DNA from: JABDIP01 sp965250245
GTDB lineage: Bacteria > Pseudomonadota > Alphaproteobacteria > DSM-16000 > Inquilinaceae
Reading direction: 5' to 3'
DNA: 64,000 nt
NCBI GenBank assembly: GCA_965250245.1
Contig: OZ252296.1
Coordinates: 310,001-374,000 of the forward strand
This document shows positions 62,405 to 64,000 of the stretch, piece by piece; the stretch's first letter is position 1, and every line of letters begins with the position of its first letter. The notes beneath the pieces are model-generated. The model saw nothing but the letters and a program-made list of their open reading frames with translations, was not told where the DNA came from and did no database searches. The position numbers and the translations under genes were made by a program.

Positions 62405-63349
62405 TTATGCCCGCCGGCGCTCTTGCTCCGGCGTGTAGTCGGCGTCCTGGTTCTGGGGCGATTTCGGGTCCCGCCGCATGACGCGCTCGGCGGGAAAGGT
62501 AAGGGTGACGACCGTGCCTTCGGACGGCTTGCTGTTCAGGCTCAGCGTGCCGCCGTGCAGCTCCACCAGCGCCTTGCTCAGGGGCAGGCCGAGGCCGGTG
62601 CCCTGGTAGCGGCGGCTGAATTCGTTGTCCAACTGCACGAACGGCGCCAGGGCGCGGGCGGCGTCGTCCGGCGACATGCCCACACCGGTGTCGCGGATGG
62701 CGATCACCAGCTTGCCGGCATTGTCGGTCTGGGCGCCGACCAGCACCGATCCGCCCTCGGGCGTGAACTTGACTGCGTTGGACAGCACGTTCTTCAGGAT
62801 CTGCTGGATGCGCGACTCGTCGCCGCGCAGCGCCGGCAGGGACTCCGGCAATTGCGCGCGCAGGTCCAGGCCGTATTCCTTGGCCTGCGGCTCGACCCGT
62901 CTCAGGCAGGCCTCCAGGCAGCGCCGGATATCCACGACGGCCTCGCGCATCTCGGTCTGGCCGGCCTCGATGCGGGCGATGTCCAGGATGTCGTTGATGA
63001 TGTCGAGCAACTGCCGGCCGGCGGCGTTGATGTCGCCGGCATAGGTGCGGACCTTGTCGCGGTCGTCCAGGACCGGATCCTGCTCCATCAGGTCGGAGAA
63101 CCCGATGATGGCGTTCAGCGGTGTGCGCAACTCATGGCTCATCTTGGCCAGGAACTCGCTTTTGGCGCGGTTCGCCTCCTCCGCGCCCATCATCGCCTGG
63201 CGCGCCGTCTCCGCCGCCCGTTCGGCGTCCTGCTTGGCGGCCAACAGGGCGGTCTCGGTATGCCGTCGGCGGACGATCGTACCGAGCTGGTCTCCATATG
63301 CCCGGATGAGCGAGGAGCCCTTGTCTCTGTGGTGACGGCGAAGACGCAT
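62405..63349 (-). CDS. Soluble sensor histidine kinase
   Basis: 314 residues. An N-terminal coiled coil of about 60 residues leads into HisKA (EFLAKMSHELRTPLNAIIGFSD; phosphorylated His at 72) and a HATPase domain (N box QILKNVLSNAVKFTPEGG, G1 RDTGVGM, G2 GTGLGLPLSKALVELHGG). There is no membrane helix or recognisable sensor domain. No response regulator lies beside it. It is upstream of, and probably co-transcribed with, the HerA-like gene. Start set at ATG 63349. Confidence 0.9.
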   Translation of the reverse strand: MRLRRHHRDKGSSLIRAYGDQLGTIVRRRHTETALLAAKQDAERAAETARQAMMGAEEANRAKSEFLAKMSHELRTPLNAIIGFSDLMEQDPVLDDRDKVRTYAGDINAAGRQLLDIINDILDIARIEAGQTEMREAVVDIRRCLEACLRRVEPQAKEYGLDLRAQLPESLPALRGDESRIQQILKNVLSNAVKFTPEGGSVLVGAQTDNAGKLVIAIRDTGVGMSPDDAARALAPFVQLDNEFSRRYQGTGLGLPLSKALVELHGGTLSLNSKPSEGTVVTLTFPAERVMRRDPKSPQNQDADYTPEQERRRA

Positions 63350-63545
63350 GTGCGACCTAGGGGGTGTCGGGGGCCGTAAACGCAGAACCCTAGGGATAAA
63401 ACCCAAATGGTCCGTTAACCTGCTCGTAACCCAATTGCGAATTCACGGACGATTTATCCCGCCCTTTGCGCCGCGAACGGCGCTAGGCCATGCGGATTTC
63501 CCGCCGCCACGTCCTGCGCTAGTGTCGGGGCGAGGGAGGGACGCC

Positions 63546-64000
63546 ATGAAACTCAGCGACGACCAGATCCGGGGATTTCATGACGACGGCTACGTCGTGC
63601 TTCCGGACCTCTTCAGCGCCGACGAGGTGGCGCTGCTGAGGGACGAGGCGGCCCGCATCCTGGCGACAGAGCGCCAGGAGGTGGTGCGCGAGAAGGATGG
63701 CCGGACCGCCCGGACCGCCTTTGCCGCGCACACCTACAACGACGCCTTCGCGCGGCTCGGCCGACATCCGCGGCTGATCGAGCCGGCCATGCAGCTGGTT
63801 GACGGCCCGGTCTACATCCACCAGTTCAAGATCAACGCCAAGGCCGCCTTCGACGGCGATGTCTGGCAGTGGCACCAGGACTACGGCACCTGGGCGCGCG
63901 ACGATCTGATGCCGGAGCCGAGAGCGCTCAACGTGGCGCTGTTCCTGGAGGAGGTGACCGCCTGCAACGGGCCGCTGATGTTCATCCCGCGCAGCCACCG
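63546..64000 (+). CDS. Phytanoyl-CoA dioxygenase family protein, EctD-like (C-terminus beyond window)
   Basis: About 151 residues are visible and the frame is open at the window end. The start is MKLSDDQIRGFHDDGYVVLPDLFSADEV, and WQWHQDYGTWARDDLMPEPRALNVALFLEEVTACNGPLMFIPRSH carries the iron-binding HxD and closely resembles ectoine hydroxylase. 2-Oxoglutarate-dependent hydroxylation is expected. No ectoine synthesis genes are seen, so the substrate is uncertain. GAGGGAGGG precedes the ATG. Confidence 0.87.
   Translation, partial: MKLSDDQIRGFHDDGYVVLPDLFSADEVALLRDEAARILATERQEVVREKDGRTARTAFAAHTYNDAFARLGRHPRLIEPAMQLVDGPVYIHQFKINAKAAFDGDVWQWHQDYGTWARDDLMPEPRALNVALFLEEVTACNGPLMFIPRSH

Overview
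The window is GC-rich chromosomal DNA of an alphaproteobacterium, most likely a Rhodospirillales-type lineage. This is inferred from gene content: amn-ftsY-mtaB-dapF on one strand, ffh-rpsP-rimM-trmD-rplS and leuC/leuD/leuB-asd on the other, sdhCDAB, DUF2336 and EAL proteins, and the palindromic repeats common in this class. No rRNA, tRNA, CRISPR array, prophage or classical insertion sequence was seen. Most of the window is ordinary housekeeping and transport DNA.

Layout. 1-13.6 kb: a TetR-family regulator cut by the window edge, with two tandem operator palindromes; a secreted PhoD phosphatase; a ParA-like ATPase paired with a CYTH/CHAD polyphosphate-type protein; a methyltransferase; pgk followed at once by a class III nucleotide cyclase; a Nudix hydrolase; a WYL regulator divergent from a VOC protein over a clear palindrome; an oxidoreductase-fold protein. 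13.6-20.4 kb (minus strand): dapF-mtaB-ftsY-amn-yciB, almost all overlapping, then a long pentapeptide-repeat protein. 20.5-25.6 kb (plus): ffh, an inserted VOC gene, rpsP with a very long Ala/Glu tail, rimM, trmD, rplS and two small overlapping genes. 25.8-29.8 kb: a four-gene ABC importer. 29.9-33.2 kb: a dienelactone hydrolase, a di-haem c-type cytochrome and a Rap1a-like secreted protein. 33.4-36.6 kb: a TakP-like TRAP importer. 36.6-39.4 kb: DUF1761, an ArsR/SRPBCC pair with an operator-like site, a TGTGA-N6-TCACA palindrome, a double-thioredoxin-fold protein and DUF3617.

39.6-45.8 kb holds leuC, leuD and leuB, interrupted by a GNAT acetyltransferase and a YcbB/YcbK-type cell-wall pair. 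45.8-52.6 kb has a 22-bp palindrome, a porin, a lipoprotein, a DUF2336 plus degenerate EAL operon with a CtrA-like site, and small genes. 52.8-55.0 kb has asd and an HpcH/HpaI-type CoA lyase. A 0.9-kb gene-free stretch follows, with a structured inverted repeat and a cluster of DnaA boxes. 55.8-64 kb has a methyltransferase, sdhCDAB, a HerA-like ATPase with a soluble histidine kinase, and the start of an EctD-like dioxygenase.

The most unusual object is a 372-bp unit at 59434-59805 between sdhA and sdhB. It has perfect 31-bp terminal inverted repeats, each itself a hairpin, that tightly enclose one GIY-YIG nuclease gene and split an otherwise compact operon. Three other repeat families with perfect or near-perfect inverted arms lie downstream of dapF, asd and sdhB. 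The DnaA-box cluster at 55742-55790 and the structured repeat at 55028-55109 are the next most interesting signals.
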